Assembly (NCBI GenBank): GCA_943371535.1
Contig: CALRVE020000004.1
Coordinates: 1 to 64,000, forward strand
Length of the DNA: 64,000 nt
DNA from: UBA1930 sp943371535
GTDB lineage: Bacteria > Bacteroidota > Bacteroidia > Chitinophagales > Chitinophagaceae
Reading direction: 5' to 3'
This document shows, piece by piece, positions 1-7,754 of this stretch (positions are counted from its first letter, which is position 1; each line of letters begins with the position of its first letter). Position numbers and translations under genes: made by a program. Under the pieces are notes generated by a model. It ran no database searches, was not told the DNA's origin, and saw nothing but the letters and a program-made list of their open reading frames with translations.

Positions 1-223
1 ACTGCCATCCATCTTTAATTGGCATATTAATATCTAAGAAAATAATATCAGGAAGTTTACTTAAATCGTTAGCATAATTGTTGAAATATTCAATGGCCTC
101 AACACCATTATAAAAAGAAAGCAAACCCTGAGTAAACCCGGTTGATTCAATAATTTTTTTTGCAGTGAATTGATAAATTCTATCATCATCAATAAGGCAA
201 ATATTGTATTGAGTAATATCCAT
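1..223 (-). CDS. Response regulator receiver-domain protein (partial, cut by window start)
   Basis: Reading the minus strand from the ATG at 221-223 gives 74 residues of a CheY-like receiver domain before the window edge. The acidic cluster D12-D14 (CLIDDD) and the phosphoacceptor D64 in LDINMP are visible, followed by the usual KDGW. It would accept a phosphoryl group from a histidine kinase. The C-terminal half is outside the window, so I cannot tell whether it is a stand-alone receiver or carries an output domain. No kinase gene lies next to it in the visible sequence. It is divergent from recX, with about 170 bp of AT-rich DNA between them. Confidence 0.85.
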   Translation of the reverse strand, partial: MDITQYNICLIDDDRIYQFTAKKIIESTGFTQGLLSFYNGVEAIEYFNNYANDLSKLPDIIFLDINMPIKDGWQ

Positions 224-396
224 TAGAGAATTGGTTTTTATAAGATATTCAAATTTAAATATAAATTGAACAATTTTACAACTTAATTGTGCAAATTAAG
301 TTATTCATTGAGTAAATAACAATTATGTAGAACCTTTACACTTATAAAAATGAACGTATTTTACATTACTATTCCACTGCACTAAAGCCAATCAAC
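224..396. other. Intergenic region between divergent response regulator and recX
   Basis: AT-rich, non-coding in all frames as far as I can read. It must hold the promoters of both divergent genes. I see no convincing -33/-7 pair, repeat or hairpin. Confidence 0.4.
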
Positions 397-870
397 TTGT
401 TTAAACAAAGACTAACTCCATTATTAGCAGTTCCTAAAATCAAACATTTCTGCAGTTATCAGGAAAGAAGTCACTATGAAGTGAAAGAAAAATTATATGG
501 TTTTGGATTAAATAAATTAGAAGTAGAAACACTTATTAGTCAATTAATTGAAGAAGATTATTTGAACGAACAACGCTTTGCCGAACAATTTACAGGAGGA
601 AAATTTAGACAAAAACAATGGGGCAAAATAAAAATTGTATATGAACTTAAACAGAAAAAAGTGAGTGAATACAATATAAAAAAAGCACTTGCATTAATAC
701 CAATAGACGATTACAAAAAAACTTTGCTTAAACTTGCCACAACTAAATGGAATAACCTAAAAAATGAACAATACATAAATAGGGAAGTAAAAACAACACA
801 CTATCTTTTACAAAAAGGGTACGAACACAGTTTTATAAAAGAAGCCATTCAACAATTAAAAGAAAAATGA
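397..870 (+). CDS. recX: Regulatory protein RecX
   Basis: 157 residues, the usual size for RecX, which binds RecA filaments and modulates recombination and SOS activity in the cytoplasm. The sequence is helical and basic, with the family pattern: KIKHFCSYQERS near the N-terminus, then EEDYLNEQRFA, and GKFRQKQWGKIKI around residues 68-80. The start used here is TTG at 397. The ATG at 350 is out of frame, so the true start may be this TTG or a non-ATG codon slightly upstream. Its stop overlaps the start of the next gene by 4 bp (ATGA), which indicates translational coupling, although the partner (an outer-membrane lipid enzyme) has no obvious link to RecA. Confidence 0.88.
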   Translation: MFKQRLTPLLAVPKIKHFCSYQERSHYEVKEKLYGFGLNKLEVETLISQLIEEDYLNEQRFAEQFTGGKFRQKQWGKIKIVYELKQKKVSEYNIKKALALIPIDDYKKTLLKLATTKWNNLKNEQYINREVKTTHYLLQKGYEHSFIKEAIQQLKEK

Positions 871-1838
871 TTAAAAGGATTTGTAGCAAAAAAATAGTGC
901 TTGTAATTATAGTTCTGAACCTACTTCAGTTCAATATGCATGCTCAAAATAAAAACACCAACGATCAACTTTTTTCATTTACGGTTGATAATGATTTTTT
1001 TTTATTGAACTATACCGATTCTTATTATACCAATGGATTTTTTTTTCAACTCAGTAAAGCCAAACAAAAAAACAATCAAAAAAGAATTACCCGATTTGAA
1101 CTAGGGCAAACCATGTTTACTACAAGAGAAAGAAGATTGGTTTGGTCAGGAACAGAAATACTAGACCGCCAATATTGTGGTTATTTATATGGCAGAATGG
1201 TAAAAGATTATTTTTTAAAAAAAGATGCATTTTTAAGTTTTAAGGGAGAAGTTGGTGTAACCGGTGATTTATCTTTAGCCAAACCATTTCATGAATGGTA
1301 CCATAGTGTATTAGGGTTATTTGATTACCCTTATTGGGATACGCAAATAGGCAATAGTGTTGGTGTAAACTTTGGAGCAAAATATATTGCCCCAATTAAT
1401 GCTCTTAAAAATGAACACAATTTATTTAAAATAATCACCACTTCAGAAGCCAATATTGGCAGCTATTTCAACAACCTTAAGCTAGGTAGTTACTTTTGTA
1501 TTGGCAATGTTGAAAAGGTAGAAAATAGTGCATTGTTCAACAATCAAATTTCATCTAACAACACATTAAATAAAAGTAAGAAAGAATGGGTTTTCTTCTT
1601 TTACCCACAACTCATTTATCAGGCATTCAATGGCACCATTCAAGGTAATATTTTGAAGCAGCAACCCGAATCGTATTTGTCAAAAATTCAATCTATTATT
1701 TATCAGCATAGTTTTGGCTTTATGTATGCTCAAAAAAAATGGGCTGGTAAAATTGAAGCAGTTTATCAAACCAAAGAAGCAACTAGCCAAATTCAAAATC
1801 ATAGATACATAAGTTTACAAGCTGCTTATAGATTTTAA
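867..1838 (+). CDS. LpxR-like outer-membrane lipid A deacylase family protein (DUF2219)
   Basis: 323 residues with an N-terminal signal peptide ending near HAQ (residue 27). The mature start carries the family signature: N42-D43 in TVDNDFF, then TDSYYTNG at 50-57, and a histidine-containing segment at 142-146 (HEWYH). LpxR of Salmonella is a 12-stranded barrel that removes the 3'-acyloxyacyl chain of lipid A using an Asn-Asp-His type site, and these residues are plausible equivalents. The rest alternates in beta-barrel style and ends in an aromatic F (YRF). It overlaps recX by 4 bp and is followed 15 bp later by the amidase. Whether it acts on lipid A here is inferred from family membership. 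Confidence 0.8.
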   Translation: MIKRICSKKIVLVIIVLNLLQFNMHAQNKNTNDQLFSFTVDNDFFLLNYTDSYYTNGFFFQLSKAKQKNNQKRITRFELGQTMFTTRERRLVWSGTEILDRQYCGYLYGRMVKDYFLKKDAFLSFKGEVGVTGDLSLAKPFHEWYHSVLGLFDYPYWDTQIGNSVGVNFGAKYIAPINALKNEHNLFKIITTSEANIGSYFNNLKLGSYFCIGNVEKVENSALFNNQISSNNTLNKSKKEWVFFFYPQLIYQAFNGTIQGNILKQQPESYLSKIQSIIYQHSFGFMYAQKKWAGKIEAVYQTKEATSQIQNHRYISLQAAYRF

Positions 1839-1853
1839 ATTTACTTTTATTGC

Positions 1854-2654
1854 ATGAGTAACACACTAACATTTACTTTAATTCAAACTGCATTACATTG
1901 GGAAGATAAAGCAGCCAACCTTACAATGCTTGAACAAAAAATTAATAGCATTGATACCAAAACCGAAGTAATTATTTTGCCCGAAATGTTTACCACTGGC
2001 TTTAGTATGCAACCCAAATTATTTGCTGAAAAAATGGATGGGGCAACCATTCATTGGATGAAAAAAATGGCAGCAACAAAAAAAATAATTTTAACCGGCA
2101 GTATTATTATTGAAGAAGATGGCAACTATTACAATCGGTTAATTTGGATGTTACCCAATGGAGAATTGGGCTTTTATAATAAACGCCACTGCTTTGGTTT
2201 TGCAGGAGAAGACAAACATTATACTGCAGGCAATAAAAGGCTTATTGCAAGTGTAAAAGGATGGAAAATTAATGTACAAATTTGTTACGATTTGCGTTTT
2301 CCAGTTTGGGCAAGGCAAGCCTCTACCGTAGAAAATAATGAACCTGAATACGATGTTTTAATTTATGTAGCCAATTGGCCAGAAAGAAGAAATCATCCTT
2401 GGAAAACCTTGCTTACAGCAAGAGCCATAGAAAATCAAGCTTATGTAATTGGAGTAAATAGAGTGGGCAACGATGGTAACAATATTTATCATAGTGGCGA
2501 TAGTATGGTTATAAATGCTTTAGGAGAAACATTGTATACCAAAGCACATGATGAAGATATTTTTACCATTTCCTTACAGAAAGAATCACTCATAGAAAAT
2601 AGAAATAAATTTCCATTTTTAAAAGATGCCGATCAATTTGGTATTATTCAATAA
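1854..2654 (+). CDS. Nitrilase-superfamily amidohydrolase, YafV/omega-amidase type
   Basis: 266 residues, cytoplasmic. The complete nitrilase triad is visible: E44 in LPEMFTTGF, K110 in YNKRHCF and C144 in QICYDLRFP. The PEMFTTGFSM and YDLRFPVW segments are characteristic of the YafV/Nit2 branch, whose members hydrolyse omega-amides such as 2-oxoglutaramate and 2-oxosuccinamate, in methionine salvage and glutamine transaminase repair. The exact substrate cannot be read from the sequence. It sits in the recX-lpxR-amidase-nagA-DUF6370 run, with 15 bp upstream and 2 bp downstream spacing, so it is probably co-transcribed. Confidence 0.88.
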   Translation: MSNTLTFTLIQTALHWEDKAANLTMLEQKINSIDTKTEVIILPEMFTTGFSMQPKLFAEKMDGATIHWMKKMAATKKIILTGSIIIEEDGNYYNRLIWMLPNGELGFYNKRHCFGFAGEDKHYTAGNKRLIASVKGWKINVQICYDLRFPVWARQASTVENNEPEYDVLIYVANWPERRNHPWKTLLTARAIENQAYVIGVNRVGNDGNNIYHSGDSMVINALGETLYTKAHDEDIFTISLQKESLIENRNKFPFLKDADQFGIIQ

Positions 2655-2656
2655 AC

Positions 2657-3733
2657 ATGTACAATAACGGAGTTTATACAGCTACAAAAATTTTTACTGG
2701 CGAAGATTGGCTACACAACCATGCAATTGTAGTGAGCAATAATTGTATAGATAAAATATTACCCATTGAGCAATTATTAGTACCAGCAACAAAACATTTT
2801 AATTGTTTAATTCCTGGTTTTATTGATATTCAAATTTATGGAGCTCAAGAAAAGTTGTTTAGTGTTCATCCAACTATTAATACATTAAATGCAATGTACC
2901 AACATTGTTTAAATAACAAAACTGTTTACTTTTTACCAACTATTGCAACCAATACCTATGAGGTGATTTATAGTTGTATAGATGCTGTTATGAATTATTG
3001 GATACAAGGTGGGCAGGGTTGTTTAGGATTACATATTGAAGGTCCATGGATTAACCCGGCAAAAAAAGGAGCTCATTTACAAAGCCTAATTCATAGTCCA
3101 ACAGTAAAAGAAGTAGAAAATTTATTAAACTATGGAAAAGGAATTATTAAAGTAATTACGTTAGCACCTGAAGTTTGTACACCTGCAATGATTGATTTAA
3201 TTCATAGTTATGGAATTATTATCAGTGCAGGACATAGCAATGCTAGTTTTGAAGAAGCTACTCAATTTTTAAATGATGGAAAAGTAAGTACAGTAACCCA
3301 TTTATACAATGCTATGAGTGGCTTAGAACATAGAGCTCCAGGATTGGTAGGTGCAACCTTACATCATTCAACTGTTAAAGCAAGTATTATTCCAGACGGA
3401 CATCATGTACATTTTGCAGCTATTGCAATAGCCCAAAAAATAATGGGCAATAGATTATTTGTAATTACCGATGCAGTTACTACTACTTCAAATGGTTATT
3501 ACCAACATCAATTAGAAGGAAATAAATATACTAGCAATGGCACATTAAGTGGCAGTGCACTCACTATGAAGCAAGCTGTAAATAATTTAGTGCAATACTG
3601 CAATATATCATTAGAAGAAGCATTTAACATGTGCAGCCTTTATGCAGCTGAAGCAATTGGTGTAGAAAATAGCTTGGGCAAAATTGAACATGGTTACGAA
3701 GCTGCTTTTGTTGGGTGGGATTCAATAGATTAA
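2657..3733 (+). CDS. nagA: N-acetylglucosamine-6-phosphate deacetylase
   Basis: 358 residues. NagA converts GlcNAc-6-phosphate to glucosamine-6-phosphate and acetate, feeding amino sugars and recycled cell-wall sugars into metabolism. Expected amidohydrolase-fold motifs are present: PGFID (53-57), HIEGPW with metal ligand E128, AGHS with H193, THLYNAM with H215, DGHH at 248-250, and catalytic D272 in ITDAV. The first metal motif reads IDIQIYG rather than HxH, as in the E. coli-type single-metal enzyme. It begins 2 bp after the amidase gene. No nagB is visible in the window. Confidence 0.92.
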   Translation: MYNNGVYTATKIFTGEDWLHNHAIVVSNNCIDKILPIEQLLVPATKHFNCLIPGFIDIQIYGAQEKLFSVHPTINTLNAMYQHCLNNKTVYFLPTIATNTYEVIYSCIDAVMNYWIQGGQGCLGLHIEGPWINPAKKGAHLQSLIHSPTVKEVENLLNYGKGIIKVITLAPEVCTPAMIDLIHSYGIIISAGHSNASFEEATQFLNDGKVSTVTHLYNAMSGLEHRAPGLVGATLHHSTVKASIIPDGHHVHFAAIAIAQKIMGNRLFVITDAVTTTSNGYYQHQLEGNKYTSNGTLSGSALTMKQAVNNLVQYCNISLEEAFNMCSLYAAEAIGVENSLGKIEHGYEAAFVGWDSID

Positions 3734-3746
3734 AAAACTCATTATC

Positions 3747-4091
3747 ATGAAAATAGTCTCAATTGTAGTAGCAGTAATATTGCTACATTATCATTCATTA
3801 GGCCAAGATTCTACCACCACTAAAATGGTAATCAATAAAGCACAAAAAACTTACACAGTAAATGCTGCTTGTGGCACTTGTATTTTTAAAATGAAAGGTA
3901 AAAACTGTGAGTTGGCTATTCAATTTAACAACAACTACTATTTTGTTCAAGGCACTTCAATTGATGATCATGGCGATGCTCATGCAACAGATGGATTTTG
4001 CAATGCTGCTAAAAAAGCCAGAGTGCAAGGAAAAGTAAAAAATGGAAAATTTGTAGCCACCTACTTTAAACTAATTGAACCTAAAAAATAG
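3747..4091 (+). CDS. Small secreted DUF6370-like protein
   Basis: 114 residues with an N-terminal signal peptide (hydrophobic residues 2-18, cleavage near LGQ-DS). The mature part has an AACGTCIFKMKGKNC segment with three cysteines, a second cysteine in DGFCNAAKKARV, and a DDHGDAHA stretch. The pattern resembles the DUF6370 family of small exported Bacteroidetes proteins, function unknown. The cysteines and acidic/His residues could bind metal or form disulfides, which is inference. It is the last gene of the five-gene run, 13 bp after nagA. Confidence 0.7.
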   Translation: MKIVSIVVAVILLHYHSLGQDSTTTKMVINKAQKTYTVNAACGTCIFKMKGKNCELAIQFNNNYYFVQGTSIDDHGDAHATDGFCNAAKKARVQGKVKNGKFVATYFKLIEPKK

Positions 4092-4188
4092 TAATCAACA
4101 ATTTATTACTCAATTATACGTTTTGTAAATTGTCCTATGAGATTTTATAAATAGAAAAAAGCTATTTAATACTCCAAAAAAGGTTATT

Positions 4189-4698
4189 ATGGACAATAAC
4201 AACGTACGAATTCTTTCTGCATCAGATATGGCAGTTCTTGCACAATGCTTTGCTCAAATAAGGCAAATGATTCCTTCAACAAAGCTTTTAAACGCAAAAG
4301 ACAGAAGATCCATTTTTAAGTTAAGTGAAAATAGAATGGAATTTGTAGAAAAAGCCATTCAAAAAATGAAAACCAATCCATCGCTTATTCCAAGTTATTT
4401 AGATGTATCGGCTGCAATTAAATTATTGCATTTATACAATCAACTGCAAGAAGTAAGTAGCGAATTACAAAAACTAGAAGAACAAGTAGAAAATACTAAA
4501 CTACAAGCAGGTAATCAAGCATTGCTCTTGTCTAAAATGTTTTATCACCAAACCAAAAACGCCTCTACGTTAGGTTTAAATGATGCAAAAGCAATCACTG
4601 ATGAATTGGTGGCACTGTATACAGTTGGCAGAAATGCCAAAACCAAACGAGCTAAAATTACGGCCAATAAGCAATCTAGTTTATTTGATAATGTCTAA
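4189..4698 (+). CDS. Hypothetical helical/coiled-coil protein
   Basis: 169 residues, no signal peptide or membrane segment. It is almost entirely predicted helix, with a heptad-like stretch at about residues 80-105 (LHLYNQLQEVSSELQKLEEQ region) and a basic C-terminus ending SSLFDNV. I do not recognise the family. The ATG at 4189 is preceded by an A-rich leader (AAAAAAGGTTATT), typical of Bacteroidetes starts. Its 3' end overlaps the 3' end of convergent mtgA by 18 bp. A structural or DNA-associated role is possible, but nothing in the sequence decides it. Confidence 0.6.
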   Translation: MDNNNVRILSASDMAVLAQCFAQIRQMIPSTKLLNAKDRRSIFKLSENRMEFVEKAIQKMKTNPSLIPSYLDVSAAIKLLHLYNQLQEVSSELQKLEEQVENTKLQAGNQALLLSKMFYHQTKNASTLGLNDAKAITDELVALYTVGRNAKTKRAKITANKQSSLFDNV

Positions 4699-5400
4699 AA
4701 TGTCTTCGTCATCTTCAATCATAGCCATTTGATGCACAATTTGAGGGTAACGCCAAGCTACCCTTTTGCTCATAGGCACTACTGTAAACTTTTTAGGGTT
4801 TGGCAAACAAGCAATAATCATTGCAGCTTCTTTTCGAGATAAATTTTTGGCCGATTTTTTAAAATATTGTTGTGCTGCTGCTTCAATTCCAAAAATGCCT
4901 GACCCCATTTCTATGGTGTTTAAGTACACTTCTAATATTCTTTTTTTGCCCCAAGTCCATTCAATTAATTGCGTAAAATAAAACTCTGGAAGCTTTCTTA
5001 CATAACCACCACCCTGCCATAAAAAAATATTTTTTGCAGTTTGTTGAGAAATGGTACTTGCACCACCACCTAAAGGAATTTTAGATTTTTTGTTTCGTTT
5101 CGATTTTTTGGGTTTGAAACTTTTTTCTATGGCATCCCAATCAAAACCATTATGATCGGGGAAAAGTTGGTCTTCGCTAGCAATTGCAGCTAATTTTACA
5201 TTGTAACTAATTTCTTTCCAACTTACATAATCTCTTTTTAAGCCATAACTAAACGAGTTACTTACTTGAGTAATAGTTATTGGCGGCATTATCCATTTAC
5301 AAAGAATTACATAAATAGTAGATAAAACAAACATAATGAGCAATGTTTTTTTCAGTATTCGCCAGCATTTTTTAAAAAATATTCTTGGTTCAAAAGCCAT
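4681..5400 (-). CDS. mtgA: Monofunctional biosynthetic peptidoglycan transglycosylase
   Basis: 239 residues. One N-terminal membrane anchor (about 19-38) is followed by a GT51 glycosyltransferase domain, which polymerises lipid II into glycan strands on the periplasmic side. Catalytic E76 lies in IASEDQLFPDHNGFD. The second hallmark, GGGASTISQQTAKN, is at 111-124, and later KKRILEVYLN and GIEAAAQQYF match the family. There is no transpeptidase domain, and the length is normal for MtgA. A lysine-rich insertion (residues 97-107) precedes the GGAST motif. It overlaps the 3' end of the convergent unknown gene. Confidence 0.92.
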   Translation of the reverse strand: MAFEPRIFFKKCWRILKKTLLIMFVLSTIYVILCKWIMPPITITQVSNSFSYGLKRDYVSWKEISYNVKLAAIASEDQLFPDHNGFDWDAIEKSFKPKKSKRNKKSKIPLGGGASTISQQTAKNIFLWQGGGYVRKLPEFYFTQLIEWTWGKKRILEVYLNTIEMGSGIFGIEAAAQQYFKKSAKNLSRKEAAMIIACLPNPKKFTVVPMSKRVAWRYPQIVHQMAMIEDDEDILDIIK

Positions 5401-5462
5401 TTATTAAAGTGTGTTTATTTACAAGGATAGCAAAAAAAGCTAACAATTTTAAAGTATAAAAT

Positions 5463-6014
5463 TTAGGGTAATGGATCAGAAATTGAAATGTATTCTAACT
5501 TGTATTTCTTACCTAATAAGTAACCTTCGGGTCTTTTTCGTTTAAATAGAGTGGCTTTAGCTACTAAAATATTAATTAAACCAACTGAAATATACTGAAC
5601 TACATTTCTAATGTTTGGTTGCAAATCAATGTTATTTACAGCAACAATTGCACCACCTAAAACGCTCAACTTTATAAAAAAATTTCCAATACTAGCAGCC
5701 GAAATATGATTATTAGGAATAAGCTTTACATCGTTTACATGTATTTGATAGAAGCCATACAGCAATGTATCTATTTTGGTTCCAAAACCACTACCAACAA
5801 GACTTATAGCACCTAGCCGTATAAAAATAGAATCATTTTTACAGTAGCGAATAAATCCTTCAATGAAGTAATTTTCGGCAGAATAAAATTGAATGTAACT
5901 ATTGTTGTAGTATCGTTTTATTGGCAATCCTCTTTTCTTTAATACTACATAATTGGTTTGTGCATTCAATTGAGTAAAGAGTAGAATTAATATGCCTAAC
6001 AAAAACCATTTCAT
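5463..6014 (-). CDS. Hypothetical exported protein
   Basis: 183 residues with a signal peptide (MKWFLLGILILLFTQLNAQ, cleavage after residue 19). The mature portion has a beta-rich part with KNDSIFIRLG and then a more hydrophobic C-terminal half that could hold one or two membrane helices (about 106-125 and 138-155). I do not assign a family. Conserved-looking hypotheticals of this shape occur in Bacteroidetes. It lies between LysE and mtgA on the same strand, with about 50-60 bp gaps, so co-transcription is possible but not shown. Confidence 0.55.
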   Translation of the reverse strand: MKWFLLGILILLFTQLNAQTNYVVLKKRGLPIKRYYNNSYIQFYSAENYFIEGFIRYCKNDSIFIRLGAISLVGSGFGTKIDTLLYGFYQIHVNDVKLIPNNHISAASIGNFFIKLSVLGGAIVAVNNIDLQPNIRNVVQYISVGLINILVAKATLFKRKRPEGYLLGKKYKLEYISISDPLP

Positions 6015-6065
6015 GGTTAAATATACTATAGCCGAAAAAATTAGAGAAAGAAATTATAAACATAG

Positions 6066-6722
6066 CTAATGAGCAATTGTAGTATTGGTAACCAATGAAT
6101 AAATGAGTACTGCACCAAAACCAATAAGAATAATACCCGATATTTTATTAATGTAATGAATATTATGTGGTGTAAGTTTTGCCCTAATTTTTCCGGCTAA
6201 CAGCACTTTGGCAATATCTGTAGCCAGTACAAAAGCTAAACAAATAAAAAATACAGTAACTAAGTATCTCAAAGGATGTTCTTGTGTGAGTGATTGTGTT
6301 TGAATTTTAGCAGTAGCTGCTAACCAAAAAATAAATACACCGGGATTAAGAATATTCATGAAAAAGCCCGAAAGAAAAATACCTGCCAATTCTCTTTTTT
6401 TAAATTTTTTATCGGGTAAGGTTTTATCATCGGCAAAAGCTACTTTTTTAAAAAATAAGGTATAAATGCCAATAACAATTAAAAAAACACTACCAGTTAC
6501 GCCGATTGCTACTTGATTATCGATAGCTTTTTGAAATAAAGTACTTAATAAATTACATACCAATACCAATCCAATATCGCTAATAGAAACACCTGCTACA
6601 AAAGCATAGCCACCTTTATGCCCATGAGTGAGGCTTTGTTTAATAATAGCAAAAATAATTGGACCAACAGAAATGGCTAATAAAAATCCAAGCGTTAATC
6701 CTGTAATAATGGCTTCTAGCAT
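6066..6722 (-). CDS. LysE/RhtB family amino-acid exporter
   Basis: 218 residues and about six hydrophobic helices. The N-terminal signature GLTLGFLLAISVGPIIFAIIKQSL is typical of LysE-type translocators, which export lysine, threonine, homoserine or other amino-acid-like metabolites across the inner membrane. The central FLSGFFMNILNPGVFIFWLA segment is the second family hallmark. The start at 6722 gives a full-length protein with no upstream extension. The substrate cannot be predicted. It is separated from the SusCD operon by the terminator at 6808-6841. Confidence 0.85.
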   Translation of the reverse strand: MLEAIITGLTLGFLLAISVGPIIFAIIKQSLTHGHKGGYAFVAGVSISDIGLVLVCNLLSTLFQKAIDNQVAIGVTGSVFLIVIGIYTLFFKKVAFADDKTLPDKKFKKRELAGIFLSGFFMNILNPGVFIFWLAATAKIQTQSLTQEHPLRYLVTVFFICLAFVLATDIAKVLLAGKIRAKLTPHNIHYINKISGIILIGFGAVLIYSLVTNTTIAH

Positions 6723-6807
6723 GTAATTAATTATTCAACTTACGCAAAATAAGCCCTAAAAGTAAAACAAACTACAAGTGTATAATATTAAGCACTGTAG
6801 ATAGTAC

Positions 6808-6841
6808 AAAAAAATTGGGCTGAATAAAAATTCAGCCCAAT
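6808..6841 (-). terminator. Rho-independent terminator of the downstream SusCD unit
   Basis: An 11-bp perfect stem (6814-6824 with 6831-6841, ATTGGGCTGAA) and a 6-nt loop are followed on the minus strand by seven T. It sits 31 bp beyond the stop of the lipoprotein gene. Confidence 0.85.
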
Positions 6842-6872
6842 GAAACTATATATAATCAATAATTTTTGTCAA

Positions 6873-7730
6873 CTATCTTGCCATAGAAATTCTATATCTA
6901 CTAGTTGTAACAGCACCAGTAGTGGTGTTAACTAAATCGATATCTAATGTAAGTGTATTATCGCAAGAAGAAAATGTACTCACAGCTCCAGCAGCAGTAG
7001 AAGTTCTAACGCTTCTATTTGGCGAACCAGTAGCTTGAAGAGGAATTGCAACTGTAAAGCTTGTAGGACTAGCCCAACTTAAAGTACAGTTAATATCTCC
7101 CCAACCATCATCATACATATTTTCAATTTGTGCAGTTGCAGTAGTGGCTCCTGTAGAAACTACATTTTTTAATACAGTTAAATAAGGACCCCAACTTAAT
7201 GCACCAGCACTTGAGAATTCTCTTGTATTAGGATAATTTCCCGCTAAGTTGGTTAATACAACATCGCAGTATTTTCTCATAATTAACTCAAAAGAATCTT
7301 TCAAAACAACACCTCCAATACCAGAGAACTTAACTTTTACGGTATCGAATCTGCCAGGAGTTGCATATCCTGCAAATAATCCAACAAAGTTTAAAGAATC
7401 TACTGCTTGACCAGCTTTAATAGTCATTGTTGCAGGTGCGTTAAACTGTTGACCAGCAACAGCAGTTCTAGAGCTATAAGTTAAATTAATAGTTCTATCA
7501 ACAGTTGCAACATCTGTCATACCTACTGGTATTTTATATGGTGCACCAGAACTTAGAACAAAGTAACTAACTCTATTAATACCATTTGCTGGTACAAATT
7601 GAGCTCTAGAAGGCGTTTGTAATGGGTCAACATCTACAGTAAAGTTATTCTTTTTACAAGATGTAAAAAAAACAACGAAAGCTAAAGATGCCACAGAAAG
7701 AAATCTGCTTAATCTATTATTCATTTTCAT
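6873..7730 (-). CDS. SusCD-associated surface lipoprotein (DUF4843-like)
   Basis: 285 residues. The N-terminal lipoprotein signal ends FFTSC, so C25 is lipidated; the following KKNN is rich in positive and polar residues. The mature part is beta-rich, with an N-terminal segment resembling DUF4843/Calx-beta-type domains (roughly 40-150) and a C-terminal part starting around MRKYCDVVL that looks like a second beta domain. Such proteins ride with SusC/SusD pairs and often bind the substrate at the cell surface. It is the last gene of the 12414-6873 unit, 24 bp after SusD, followed by a strong terminator. The ligand is unknown. Confidence 0.7.
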   Translation of the reverse strand: MKMNNRLSRFLSVASLAFVVFFTSCKKNNFTVDVDPLQTPSRAQFVPANGINRVSYFVLSSGAPYKIPVGMTDVATVDRTINLTYSSRTAVAGQQFNAPATMTIKAGQAVDSLNFVGLFAGYATPGRFDTVKVKFSGIGGVVLKDSFELIMRKYCDVVLTNLAGNYPNTREFSSAGALSWGPYLTVLKNVVSTGATTATAQIENMYDDGWGDINCTLSWASPTSFTVAIPLQATGSPNRSVRTSTAAGAVSTFSSCDNTLTLDIDLVNTTTGAVTTSRYRISMAR

Positions 7731-7754
7731 GTTTAAATTTTAGTTGTTTCTTAA

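Noticed and set aside
224..396. Search for a tRNA or small RNA in this and other intergenic gaps
   Set aside because: No cloverleaf-compatible sequence or GTTCRA-type T-loop was seen by eye in any gap; a tRNAscan or Rfam search would be decisive but cannot be run here.
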